This document shows, piece after piece, positions 37,559 to 45,795 of a stretch of DNA of 64,000 bases (positions are counted from its first letter, which is position 1; every line of letters begins with the position of its first letter). The stretch is taken from positions 62,001 to 126,000 of the forward strand of contig NZ_JNWO01000019.1 in the NCBI RefSeq assembly GCF_000716435.1, given 5' to 3'. The translations under genes were made by a program, and so were the position numbers. A model generated the notes under the pieces. It was not told the origin of the DNA. It saw only the letters and a list, made by a program, of their open reading frames with translations, and searched no databases. Source of the DNA: Streptomyces xylophagus (lineage in GTDB: Bacteria; Actinomycetota; Actinomycetes; Streptomycetales; Streptomycetaceae).

Positions 37559-38386
37559 TTGAACCGCAGGGAGTTGGACCCCGACAGCTCGCCCCAGGCG
37601 GCGTTCGGCGCGCGTTTGCGCAGGGCACGGGAGGAACGGGGCTGGACGCAGGAGAAGTTGGCCGAGGAGATGGGGTACTCCAGCACGCACATCTCGTCGG
37701 TCGAGGTCGGCCGCAAACTTCCTACCTTGCGTCTCGCGCGTAGTGCCGACGCGGCGTTGGGAACCGGCGACATGTTCGAACGCGCCTGGCGCAAGGTGCG
37801 GCACGCCGGACTCCTCGAAGGGTTCCCGCAGTTCATCGACCACGAGGCACAGGCGGCGGAGATCCGGCTGTACGAGGTGGGCGTCGTCCCCGGTCTGCTC
37901 CAGACACCGGAGTACGCGGAGGTCCTCGCGCAGGGTGCGGTCAAACGGGGAGCGATCACGGACGACCAGGCCGAGGAGCGCGTCACCCTCGTCGCGGAAC
38001 GGCAGGCCACGCTGGTGAGGACACCGGCGCCGTTGGTCTTCGTGGTGCTGGACGAGAGCTGTCTGCGCCGGCCGATCGGTGAACCCGCCGTCATGGACGC
38101 CCAGTTGGTGCGGTTGCTGGAGTTCGCCGAGCTGCCGAACACGGTGCTTCAGGTGGCGCCGTTCGCCATGGGGGAGCTGCGGCCGTTCAACCTGCCGGTG
38201 TATCTGCTGACACTGCCGGACCGCTCGTTGGTGTCGTACGCCGAGTCCGCCCACCGAGGTCATCTGGAACGGGAAAGCGCGTTCGTACTGCCCTTGCTCA
38301 CGGCCTACCATCAACTACAGGCCCATGCCTGCTCGCAGGCGGAAACCGTGGCCATGATCAGTCAGTTGAGAAAGGGCAGCCCGTGA
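37559..38386 (+). CDS. XRE-family regulator with DUF5753 sensor domain
   Basis: 275 aa. The N-terminal helix-turn-helix reads GARLRRAREERGWTQEKLAE, then GYSSTHISSVEVGRKLPTL. The C-terminal DUF5753 domain begins near residue 95 (IRLYEVGVVPGLLQTPEYAEV), continues with ERQATLVRTPAPLVFVVLDES and ends QAETVAMISQLRKG. Such proteins work with a DUF397 partner in Streptomyces development (WhiJ-type pairs). The start is taken at a TTG behind GAAGG because coding similarity begins there and the length fits the family; it is not certain. Confidence 0.88.
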   Translation: MNRRELDPDSSPQAAFGARLRRAREERGWTQEKLAEEMGYSSTHISSVEVGRKLPTLRLARSADAALGTGDMFERAWRKVRHAGLLEGFPQFIDHEAQAAEIRLYEVGVVPGLLQTPEYAEVLAQGAVKRGAITDDQAEERVTLVAERQATLVRTPAPLVFVVLDESCLRRPIGEPAVMDAQLVRLLEFAELPNTVLQVAPFAMGELRPFNLPVYLLTLPDRSLVSYAESAHRGHLERESAFVLPLLTAYHQLQAHACSQAETVAMISQLRKGSP

Positions 38387-38592
38387 CGACCGAAGCCCCG
38401 CAGTGGTTCACGTCCTCGTACAGCGACAACGGCGGCGCCTGCATCGAGGTCGCCACCAACCTCGTCGCCTCGCGCGGCCTGGTCCCCGTCCGTGACTCCA
38501 AGAACCCGAGCGGGCCGGTTCTCCACCTCCCGGCCGGTGCGTTCGCTTCCTTCGTGACGAGCGTGAAGACCGGCGACGCGCCCTGCGGGTGA
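38383..38592 (+). CDS. DUF397 protein
   Basis: 69 aa, complete DUF397: WFTSSYSDNGGACIEVA, then VPVRDSKNPSGPVLHLPAGAF and a C-terminal FVTSVKTGD. DUF397 proteins are the small partners of XRE/DUF5753 regulators. Its GTG overlaps the regulator stop as GTGA, so translation is coupled. Two perfect AAGTGT-N-ACACTT palindromes lie 13 nt downstream. Confidence 0.95.
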   Translation: MTTEAPQWFTSSYSDNGGACIEVATNLVASRGLVPVRDSKNPSGPVLHLPAGAFASFVTSVKTGDAPCG

Positions 38593-38604
38593 CCCTCCTC
38601 GTGG

Positions 38605-38637
38605 AAGTGTGACACTTCGGCGAAAAGTGTCACACTT
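38605..38637. promoter_or_regulatory. twin AAGTGT-N-ACACTT palindromes
   Basis: AAGTGTGACACTT (38605-38617) and AAGTGTCACACTT (38625-38637) are each perfect 13-bp palindromes with their centres exactly 20 bp apart, about two DNA turns. Together the halves can also pair as a 14-bp stem with a 7-nt loop. They lie between the DUF397 gene and the promoter of the next gene. They may be an operator pair, for example for the XRE regulator, or a terminator. Confidence 0.55.
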
Positions 38638-38662
38638 CTGCGCCTTACCTGTCCGGAGGGCG

Positions 38663-38685
38663 ATGTCAGTCCCGCCTGCCATAGT
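38663..38685 (+). promoter_or_regulatory. PafBC-like promoter before the DUF4240 gene
   Basis: ATGTCAGTCCC (38663-38673), 6 nt, CATAGT (38680-38685), then 6 nt to the GTG start. It has the same architecture as the site before the LuxR-type regulator but a weaker left box. Confidence 0.3.
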
Positions 38686-38691
38686 GCGGCC

Positions 38692-39270
38692 GTGGATGAC
38701 GAGACCTTCTGGGACCTGATCGAGAACTGTCGGCGGCGGACGCCGGACCCGGACGAGCGGGTGGCCTGGTTGTGCGGGCAACTGGCGGGCGGGGCGGCCG
38801 AGTCGGAGATCGTGGGGTTCCAGATATCTCTGGACCGCGTGTTGACTCCCACGTGCACCTGGGATCTGTGGGCCGCGGCGGACCGGATCATGGGCTGGTG
38901 CTCCGATGACGTCTTCTTCTATTTCCGGCTCTGGTTGGTCGGCTTGGGCCGGGACGTGTTCGAGCGGGTTGCCCGTGACCCGGACGTGCTGGCCGAGGTT
39001 CCGGAGGTGACGCGGCTCGCGGGCCGGGACCGGGAGGACTGGGACGAGGAGGAGTGGCTCGCCTGGGAGGAGTTGGACTACGCGGCGGGGCAGGCCTTCA
39101 CACAGGTGACGGGTAAGTCCGAAGAGGACTTCTACGGCGCCGTCGAGGCCCAAGGGGGCGTGGATCCCGAGCTGTTGGACCCGGCCGGTGAACGCTGGGA
39201 CGCGAACGACGACGAGCAGGCGGGGCGTCGACTGCCTCGCCTCAGCGTGCTGTTCTTCGGCGACCGATGA
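38692..39270 (+). CDS. DUF4240 domain protein
   Basis: 192 aa. The N-terminal pattern MDDETFWDLIENCRR and the later FFYFRLWLVGLGRDVFERV, DEEEWLAWEELDYAAGQAF fit the DUF4240 family, whose function is unknown. The C-terminus is acidic. The gene probably has its own leaderless promoter and ends in a 29-bp overlap with the convergent HAD gene. Confidence 0.8.
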   Translation: MDDETFWDLIENCRRRTPDPDERVAWLCGQLAGGAAESEIVGFQISLDRVLTPTCTWDLWAAADRIMGWCSDDVFFYFRLWLVGLGRDVFERVARDPDVLAEVPEVTRLAGRDREDWDEEEWLAWEELDYAAGQAFTQVTGKSEEDFYGAVEAQGGVDPELLDPAGERWDANDDEQAGRRLPRLSVLFFGDR

Positions 39271-39901
39271 CGTGATGGACGGCGGATGCCGCGTCGGTGG
39301 CCATATCCGTGGGGCGGAACGTCGACTCCGTCCAGCGGTGGCCGTTCGACACCCACACGCTGTGCGCGTCGACCCCCGCCGCGCCACGGATGTCGGCCTG
39401 TGCCGAGTCGCCGATCATCCAGGCCCCGTGGAGGGACGCTCCCACCGATGCCGCCGCCGCGTGGAAGATCTCCGGTGCGGGCTTCTCGTGGCCGGCCGAC
39501 TCGGAGATCACCCAGCCGTGGACGAGCGCGTCCAGTCCGGTGTTCCGGATCTTCAACTCCTGTTGTGCGACACGGCCGTTGGTGACGATCACGCAGGTCC
39601 AGCCCGCGGCGACGGCTTTCGTGAGGGCGTCGCGCGTGGGCTCGGCCAGGGTGACGCGGTCGGCGGCGCCCCGGTCGAGGAGCGTCCGCACGGCATCGGC
39701 GGGAACGGTCCCGTCGTAGCGCTCGGTCATGGCCTCGGCGACGGACTGCCTCGGTGTGTATCCGCCGGCGTCCACGGACATCAGCCAGGCGAGGTCCTCC
39801 TCAGGCAGCCCGTGCGCGGCCAGGAACTCCGTCACCGCGTGCCGGAACGCGGCATCGCGGTCGACCAGGGTGTTGTCCAGATCGAGCATCAGCAGCGGCA
39901 T
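39242..39901 (-). CDS. HAD-family hydrolase
   Basis: 219 aa. HAD motif I is LLMLDLDNTLVD (nucleophile Asp7 and acid Asp9), motif II is the Thr/Asn of CVIVTNGRV, motif III is Lys in AGHEKPAPEIF, and motif IV is AWMIGDSAQADIRGA. A helical cap (about 20-90) places it with the phosphoglycolate-phosphatase-like subfamily. The phosphoester substrate is unknown. Confidence 0.92.
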   Translation of the reverse strand: MPLLMLDLDNTLVDRDAAFRHAVTEFLAAHGLPEEDLAWLMSVDAGGYTPRQSVAEAMTERYDGTVPADAVRTLLDRGAADRVTLAEPTRDALTKAVAAGWTCVIVTNGRVAQQELKIRNTGLDALVHGWVISESAGHEKPAPEIFHAAAASVGASLHGAWMIGDSAQADIRGAAGVDAHSVWVSNGHRWTESTFRPTDMATDAASAVHHVIGRRRTAR

Positions 39902-39931
39902 GACAGGCAGTAGCTCACCGGACTGCGATTC

Positions 39932-41095
39932 CTACAGCCGCGCCGCCTTCAACCCCATGTGCAGCAACAACCGGTCCTCCCCGTCGTCCAGATCCAGCCC
40001 CGTCAACTGCTCCACCCGGGACAGCCGGTAGTACAACGTCTGCCGGTGAATCCCCAACTCCGCAGCCGTACGCCCCGCTTGGCCCGCGCGGTCGAGGTAC
40101 ACCTCGGCGGTGCGGGCCAGTTCGTGGTGGGCGGGGGAGAGGAGAGGGGCCACGACCGGGTCGTGGGCGGACTCGGGCGAGAGGGAGGTCAGCAGGCGGT
40201 ACGGGCCGATGCGGGACCAGTCGGCCACCGGGCCGAACCGGGGTTCCGCGAGGGCCGCGCGGCAGGCCGCCGTGGCCTCCTGCCAGGCGGTGGCCAGGTC
40301 GGTGAGGCCGGTGCGCGGGGCGCCGATGCCGGCGGCGCGCGCGCTCTCCTTCAGGAGCCGGGCCGCGGCCGTCGTCGCCGGAGTCCCCACGTCCGTCGAG
40401 CGCAGCCGGACCAACACCGCCAGGCACTGGTCCGCCGTACCCCAGGGGACCGTGCACAGCGCGGTCGCGTGCGGCACCGTACGCGCCGAGGGGGCGTCGT
40501 CCGGGTCGGCGGACGGCCAGGAGGCGACGCACACCAGCGCGTACGGCCCGTCGCCGCGCGTGCCGAGGGCCGTGCGCAGGGCGGCCACCGCCATGTCCCC
40601 CTGCCAGCCGCGCTCGGCGGTCAGCACCGCCCGCAGCTCCCGGCTGAGATCCGCCCCGTGCTGCGCCTCGTCCGCGAGCAGCGCGCCGATGCGGGCCGTC
40701 ACCGCCATCGCGGCGTCCAGCTGCGCGGCGGTGGGGCCCGGGTCGTCGTCCAGGAGCCAGACGTAGCCGAGGACGACACTCCGATGGCGGACGGGGAGGC
40801 AGATCCGGCCCCGGTAGACCCCCGCCTCGGGGGTGGGCGGGATCCGCACCGGCCCGGTCGCCCGGGTGATGCCGAACCCCTCGAACCAGGTCCGGACGGT
40901 GGCCGTCGAGCGCCGGGTCAGGATCGAGCGGGTGCGGACCGGGTCCAGCGCGGACGCGTCCAGGTCGCCCTCACCGTCGTAGACCCCGAAGGCGATCAGC
41001 TCGAAGTCACGGTTCTCCAGGGTCGCCGGGGCGCCGAGGAGCTCGGAGATCTCGTCGACGAGCTCCTGGTAGTCGCCTCTGGAATCGGATGTCAC
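39932..41095 (-). CDS. PucR-family regulator of proline catabolism (PutR/PruR type)
   Basis: 387 aa. An N-terminal sensory region with a GAF-like look (about 1-130) precedes a GGDEF-like domain. The C-terminal PucR helix-turn-helix is [22 protein letters not shown] then [18 protein letters not shown]. It is divergent from the proline dehydrogenase gene by 146 bp, the arrangement of PutR activators in Streptomyces, so it probably activates proline use; that role is inferred from position. The GTG at 41095 has GGGAG 10 nt upstream; an ATG six codons earlier is the alternative. Confidence 0.88.
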   Translation of the reverse strand: MTSDSRGDYQELVDEISELLGAPATLENRDFELIAFGVYDGEGDLDASALDPVRTRSILTRRSTATVRTWFEGFGITRATGPVRIPPTPEAGVYRGRICLPVRHRSVVLGYVWLLDDDPGPTAAQLDAAMAVTARIGALLADEAQHGADLSRELRAVLTAERGWQGDMAVAALRTALGTRGDGPYALVCVASWPSADPDDAPSARTVPHATALCTVPWGTADQCLAVLVRLRSTDVGTPATTAAARLLKESARAAGIGAPRTGLTDLATAWQEATAACRAALAEPRFGPVADWSRIGPYRLLTSLSPESAHDPVVAPLLSPAHHELARTAEVYLDRAGQAGRTAAELGIHRQTLYYRLSRVEQLTGLDLDDGEDRLLLHMGLKAARL

Positions 41096-41241
41096 CCGGG
41101 CATTCTCCCGCATTCCCGGCTGCCTTCATACATTTGTCTGAGATCTGCGGCACGGATGCGTGACAGCTGTCGATGGTCGACGATCGGAGAGGTCCCTAGG
41201 TTTCACGGTGGTCCTGTCTGCTGGTTCTGTGGAGGTGCCCC

Positions 41242-42168
41242 GTGCTGGGTCCCGTGATTCTCGCCGCTTCGCGCAGCGATCAGATGCGTCGGCTGATCTC
41301 GGCGGCGCCGGTGACCAAGCAGGTCGTCGACCGCTTCATCCCCGGTGAGACCGTGGACGAGATCGTGCCGATCATCCAGGACCTCACCGCGAAGGGTCTG
41401 GAGCTGACGATGGACGTCGTCGGCGAGGACATCACCACCCCCGAGCAGGCCGCCGCCGCCCGCGACGCCTATCTCCTGCTCGTCGACCGGCTCAAGGAGC
41501 TGGAACTGGGCACCCGGGCCGAGATGTCCATCAAGCTGTCCATGTTCGGGCAGGCGCTGGACGGCGGCCACGAGCTGGCCCTCGCGAACGTCCGGCCCGT
41601 CGTCGAGGCCGCCGCCGCCATCGGTACGACGGTCACGCTCGACGCGGAGGATCACACCACCCTCGACTCGATGTTCGCGATCCACGAGGAGCTGCGGAAG
41701 GACTTCCCGGAGACCGGCTGCGTCATCCAGGCCTACCTCTTCCGCACCGAGGCCGACGCCCGCCGCCTCGCCGAGGCCGGCAGCCGCGTCCGGCTCGTGA
41801 AGGGCGCGTACAAGGAGCCCGCCGAGGTCGCGTACCAGCAGAAGCACGAGATCGACAAGGCGTACGTCCGGATTCTGCGGATCCTGATGGAGGGGGAGGG
41901 GTACCCGATGATCGGGTCCCACGACCCGCGCCTCATCTCCATCGCCCAGGAGCTGGCCCGGCGGGCCGGCCGCAAGCTCGACGAGTACGAGTTCCAGATG
42001 CTGTACGGGATCAGGAGCGACGAGCATCTGCGGCTGGCCGCCGAAGGACACCGCATGCGCGTCTACACCGCCTACGGCACCGACTGGTACGGCTACTTCA
42101 TGCGCCGGCTGGCGGAGAAGCCGGCCAACCTCCTCTTCTTCGCACGATCCACCCTCACCAAGGGCTGA
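41242..42168 (+). CDS. proline dehydrogenase
   Basis: 308 aa monofunctional FAD enzyme that oxidises L-proline to pyrroline-5-carboxylate and passes electrons to the quinone pool. The (beta/alpha)8 barrel shows the family signatures RLVKGAYKEP, IGSHDPRLISIA and YEFQMLYGIRSDEHLRLA. The last contains the Arg residues that hold the proline carboxylate. The start is a GTG after GTGGAGGTGCC. Its product is used by the enzyme encoded 38 nt downstream. Confidence 0.96.
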   Translation: MLGPVILAASRSDQMRRLISAAPVTKQVVDRFIPGETVDEIVPIIQDLTAKGLELTMDVVGEDITTPEQAAAARDAYLLLVDRLKELELGTRAEMSIKLSMFGQALDGGHELALANVRPVVEAAAAIGTTVTLDAEDHTTLDSMFAIHEELRKDFPETGCVIQAYLFRTEADARRLAEAGSRVRLVKGAYKEPAEVAYQQKHEIDKAYVRILRILMEGEGYPMIGSHDPRLISIAQELARRAGRKLDEYEFQMLYGIRSDEHLRLAAEGHRMRVYTAYGTDWYGYFMRRLAEKPANLLFFARSTLTKG

Positions 42169-42205
42169 CCGAACACCCGCTCACGTACAAGGAGTTACGG
42201 ATCCC

Positions 42206-43837
42206 ATGGACGCTGTGACCCAGGTCCCCACCCCCGTCAACGAGCCGGTGCACGGCTACGCGCCCGGCTCTCCCGAGCGTGCCCGTCTCGAGGTCAAGCT
42301 CAAGGAGCTGGCCGAGAACCCGATCGACCTGCCGATGACCATCGGCGGCGAGCGGCGGATGGGCGGCGGCGAGCGCTTCGACGTCGTACAGCCGCACAAC
42401 CACAAGGCGCGGATCGGGACTTACGCCAACGCCACCCAGGACGATGCCCAGGACGCGATCGACGCGGCCCTCACCGCCGCGCCCGCCTGGCGCGCGATGT
42501 CCTTCGACGACCGCGCCGCGATCATCCTGCGTGCGGCGGAGTTGCTGTCCGGCCCGTGGCGCGAGACCCTCGCCGCGTCCACCATGCTCGGGCAGTCGAA
42601 GACCGCTCAGCAGGCCGAGATCGACTGTCCCTGTGAGCTCGTCGACTTCTGGCGCTTCAACGTCAAGTACGCCCGCGACCTGCTCGCCGAGCAGCCCCCG
42701 GCGAACTCCCCGGGCGTCTGGAACCGCCTCGACCACCGCCCGCTCGAAGGCTTCGTCTACGCGATCACGCCCTTCAACTTCACTGCGATCGCGGGCAACT
42801 TGCCGACGGCCCCGGCTCTCATGGGCAACGTCGTCGTCTGGAAGCCGTCGCCGACGCAGACCCACTCCGCCGTGCTGCTCATGCAGTTGCTGGAGGAGGC
42901 CGGTCTCCCCAAGGGCGTCATCAACCTCATCACCGGTGACGGCATCGAGGTCTCCAAGGTCGCCCTTGAGCACCGTGACCTGGCCGCCATCCACTTCACC
43001 GGGTCCACCAAGACCTTCCAGTACCTGTGGAAGACGGTCGGCAACAACATCGAGAAGTACCGCTCGTATCCGCGTCTGGTCGGCGAGACCGGCGGCAAGG
43101 ACTTCGTCGTCGCCCACCCGAGCGCGGACCGTGCCGTGTTGAAGACGGCGCTGACGCGGGGCTCCTTCGAGTACCAGGGGCAGAAGTGCTCCGCGAGCTC
43201 CCGGGCGTACATCCCGGCGTCGATCTGGAACTCCGGTTTCAAGGAGGAATTCGCCGCCGAGGTCGACTACTTGACGATGGGTGACGTCACCGACCTGTCG
43301 AACTTCATCGGCGCGGTCATCGACGAGCGCGCCTTCGCCAAGAACAAGGCGGCCATTGACCGCGCGAAGGCGGACCCCAACTGCACGATCGTCGCGGGCG
43401 GTTCCTACGACGACTCGGTGGGCTACTTCGTCCGGCCCACCGTCGTCGAGTGCAGCGACCCGGCCAACGAGGTGTTCACCACTGAGTACTTCGGCCCGTT
43501 CCTCGCCGTGCACGTCTACGACGACGAGAACTACGACGAGATGCTGACCCAGATGGAGTCGGTGTCCGACTACGCCCTCACCGGCTCGGTCATCTCCAAC
43601 GACCGTGCGGCGGCGGCCTACACGATGGAGAAGCTGCGCTACGCGGCCGGCAACTTCTACATCAACGACAAGTCGACCGGTGCGGTCGTCGGCCAGCAGC
43701 CCTTCGGCGGCGGCCGCTCCTCCGGCACCAACGACAAGGCCGGCGCCCCCCAGAACCTGATGCGCTGGACCCTGACCCGCGCCATCAAGGAGACCCTGGT
43801 GGCGCCGACCGACTACGCGTACCCGCACATGGGCTGA
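42206..43837 (+). CDS. pruA: L-glutamate gamma-semialdehyde (P5C) dehydrogenase
   Basis: 543 aa. It oxidises glutamate semialdehyde, formed from pyrroline-5-carboxylate, to glutamate with NAD+. ALDH-fold motifs are AITPFNFTAIAGNLPTAPAL, the nucleotide region FTGSTKTFQYLW, the active Glu in LVGETGGKDF and the nucleophile Cys in YQGQKCSASSRAY. QQPFGGGRSSGTNDKAGA at the end is the oligomerisation/active-site tail. AAGGAG precedes the ATG. Confidence 0.97.
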   Translation: MDAVTQVPTPVNEPVHGYAPGSPERARLEVKLKELAENPIDLPMTIGGERRMGGGERFDVVQPHNHKARIGTYANATQDDAQDAIDAALTAAPAWRAMSFDDRAAIILRAAELLSGPWRETLAASTMLGQSKTAQQAEIDCPCELVDFWRFNVKYARDLLAEQPPANSPGVWNRLDHRPLEGFVYAITPFNFTAIAGNLPTAPALMGNVVVWKPSPTQTHSAVLLMQLLEEAGLPKGVINLITGDGIEVSKVALEHRDLAAIHFTGSTKTFQYLWKTVGNNIEKYRSYPRLVGETGGKDFVVAHPSADRAVLKTALTRGSFEYQGQKCSASSRAYIPASIWNSGFKEEFAAEVDYLTMGDVTDLSNFIGAVIDERAFAKNKAAIDRAKADPNCTIVAGGSYDDSVGYFVRPTVVECSDPANEVFTTEYFGPFLAVHVYDDENYDEMLTQMESVSDYALTGSVISNDRAAAAYTMEKLRYAAGNFYINDKSTGAVVGQQPFGGGRSSGTNDKAGAPQNLMRWTLTRAIKETLVAPTDYAYPHMG

Positions 43838-43890
43838 GACCCGAGGAATCCAGGAGACCCGGGGCGCCCGCAGCGGGCAGACTCCCCGTC

Positions 43891-44751
43891 ATGACCTCAA
43901 CCCCTGTGCAGAACACGGCGGTTACGGCGGACGACGGAGTACGGCTGTGGGCCTCCCGGTCCGGCCGTGGCACATCCGGCACCACACCCCTGATGCTGTG
44001 CCACGGCGGGCCCGGGCTGTGGGACATGTCCGAGGACGTGGCCGGGATGTTCGACGACCGTGCCACGGTGGTCCGTTGGGACCAGCGCGGCTGCGGCCGG
44101 TCCGAGCCCTGCGCGGGCCCGTGGACCACCGACTGTTTCGTGGCCGATCTCGACGCCGTACGACGGCACTTCGCGCTGGAGCGGCCCGTGCTGCTCGGCC
44201 ACTCCTGGGGCGCGTCGCTCGCCCTGAGCTACACCCTCGCCCACCCGGAACACGTCGCCGCCCTCGTCTACGTCAGCGGCACCGGCATCGGTCCGGACAC
44301 CGACTGGCACGGCGCCTTCGAGGAGAACTTCCTCGCCCGCCTCGGCGAGGACCCCCAACGGCTCGCCCGCTGGCGGGAGTTGCCCGGCGAGAGCCGTGAA
44401 CGGGCGGTGCTCCAGTGGTCGGCCGAGTTCGTGGACCGCGACCGGGCGATCGAGCACGCCGAGCGGATGGCCGACCCCTGGTTCCCGATCAACTTCCCCT
44501 GCAACAAAGCCCTGAACGCCGAAGCGAAGCAGACCGCCGGCACCTCCGCGCTGTACGCCGCCTGCCAGGCCCTCGACGTGCCCGTACTCATCGTGGACGG
44601 CGCCCAGGACACCCGCCCCCGCTCGGCGGTCGACTCGCTGGAGCGGGCGTTGCCTCGCGTGCGCCGGGTGACCCTGCCCGCGGCCGGGCATCTGCCGTGG
44701 GTCGAGGACCCGTACGGATTTCGCGATGCGGTGATGACGGCAGCGCAGTGA
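43891..44751 (+). CDS. alpha/beta hydrolase, prolyl-aminopeptidase-like
   Basis: 286 aa. The nucleophile elbow is GHSWGAS (about residues 108-114), the oxyanion region LMLCHGGPGLWDMSED matches the HGGPG motif of proline iminopeptidase and related hydrolases. The acid is in VLIVDGAQD and the His in PAAGHLPWVEDP. It sits next to proline catabolism, so a role in releasing N-terminal proline is attractive but unproven; epoxide or ester hydrolysis is also possible. CAGACT lies 7 nt before the ATG. Confidence 0.9.
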   Translation: MTSTPVQNTAVTADDGVRLWASRSGRGTSGTTPLMLCHGGPGLWDMSEDVAGMFDDRATVVRWDQRGCGRSEPCAGPWTTDCFVADLDAVRRHFALERPVLLGHSWGASLALSYTLAHPEHVAALVYVSGTGIGPDTDWHGAFEENFLARLGEDPQRLARWRELPGESRERAVLQWSAEFVDRDRAIEHAERMADPWFPINFPCNKALNAEAKQTAGTSALYAACQALDVPVLIVDGAQDTRPRSAVDSLERALPRVRRVTLPAAGHLPWVEDPYGFRDAVMTAAQ

Positions 44752-44775
44752 GCCGTCGTCTCCGATACTGACCCC

Positions 44776-45315
44776 GTGACCATCCGTATGCGCACCGCCC
44801 ACACGGCCGACCTCACCCCGGCCGACCTCCGCGCCGCCCGCGAACTGCTGGACGCCGCCTTCGCCGGCGACCTCACCGACCAGGACTGGGAGCACGGCCT
44901 CGGCGGCGTCCACGCCCTGCTCGCCGACGACACCGGGCTCGTCGCGCACGGCTCGGTCGTCATGCGCCGGGTGCGGTACCGCGGGCGGTGGCTGCGGGTC
45001 GGGTACGTGGAGGGGGTCGGCGTACGGCCCGACGCGCGGCGCCGGGGGTACGGCGGGCGGGTCATGGCGGAGCTGGAGCGCATCGTCGACCACGCCTACG
45101 ACGTCGGTCTGCTCGGCGCGAGCGACGACGGCGCCCGTCTCTACACCGTGCGCGGCTGGCGGCTGTGGGGCGGCAAGATCTCCGCGCTGGGCCCGGACGG
45201 CATCGTCCATCTGCCCGAGGAGGAGGACAGCACGTACGTCCGCCCCGCGCTCGCCGGACCCCTCGACCTCGGTGAGGATCTGCTTTTCGACTGGCGTGAC
45301 GGGGATGTGCTCTAA
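44776..45315 (+). CDS. GNAT acetyltransferase resembling AAC(2')-I
   Basis: 179 aa. It closely follows the aminoglycoside 2'-N-acetyltransferase pattern of mycobacteria: DAAFAGDLTDQDWEHGLGGVHALL, then VVMRRVRYRGRWLRVGYVEG. VRPDARRRGYGGRVMAELERIV is the acetyl-CoA loop, and the gene ends LLFDWRDGDVL, like the family's DWRAGDVW end. Chromosomal AAC(2') enzymes of actinobacteria are often not strong resistance determinants and may have a cell-wall or other role, so I make no resistance call. GTG start 6 nt after GATACT. Confidence 0.85.
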   Translation: MTIRMRTAHTADLTPADLRAARELLDAAFAGDLTDQDWEHGLGGVHALLADDTGLVAHGSVVMRRVRYRGRWLRVGYVEGVGVRPDARRRGYGGRVMAELERIVDHAYDVGLLGASDDGARLYTVRGWRLWGGKISALGPDGIVHLPEEEDSTYVRPALAGPLDLGEDLLFDWRDGDVL

Positions 45316-45567
45316 AGATAGAACCGCAGGTCAGCGCCGTGTGACTCGTTTCACCGTCTCAGATAGTAGGAAGTCCGAGTAATTGTGGAGACAGATGCGC
45401 GGTCCTGTCCTAGCTTTGTAGGAGCCGAACGACTCGCTCGACCAAGCGAATGGCGGCCGTGAGCCGGACCCCGTGCAGGCAACCCCTGTGGTCCACCGCT
45501 CCCCGCCTCTTCCGGCGTCTCGCACACCCTCCCGCACTCCAGGATGTATCGAAGGAGTCGATTCTCC

Positions 45568-45699
45568 ATGGCCGAGACGACCGTCCGCCGCCGAGTCCGC
45601 CACGTGTCCCGCACGACCGAGTCCGACCGGAAGAACGCCGCCGCTGCGCTGCAGCGCGCCCTCGACCGCCGGGACAACGGCGGCGAGACCGGCCACTGA
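45568..45699 (+). CDS. small conserved 43-aa basic protein
   Basis: 43 aa: MAETTVRRRVRHVSRTTESD, then a helical KNAAAALQRALDRRDNG and a Gly/Glu tail. An AAGGAG ribosome site 10 nt before the ATG is clear. I believe near-identical short ORFs occur in many Streptomyces, but no function is known to me. Its first half is strongly basic and could bind nucleic acid. Confidence 0.75.
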   Translation: MAETTVRRRVRHVSRTTESDRKNAAAALQRALDRRDNGGETGH

Positions 45700-45767
45700 G
45701 CCGACGTAACTCTTGAAAAGCACGACTCGTCAACACGACTCGTAAAAGCACGCCCACCAGCCGGGAG

Positions 45768-45793
45768 CCGCGCCCGCACGGGGTGCGGCGCGG
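45768..45793. terminator. terminator between the small gene and the phosphatase gene
   Basis: CCGCGCCCGCAC (45768-45779) pairs with GTGCGGCGCGG (45783-45793) around GGG with one bulged C. It lies between convergent genes and may serve both. The 10-nt direct repeat CACGACTCGT occurs twice just before it (from 45721). Confidence 0.6.
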
Positions 45794-45795
45794 TC

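Noticed and set aside
45316..45567. A further gene in the gap before the 43-aa protein
   Set aside because: Open frames here run through in both directions without ribosome sites and match no family; the stretch looks like a 5' untranslated region.
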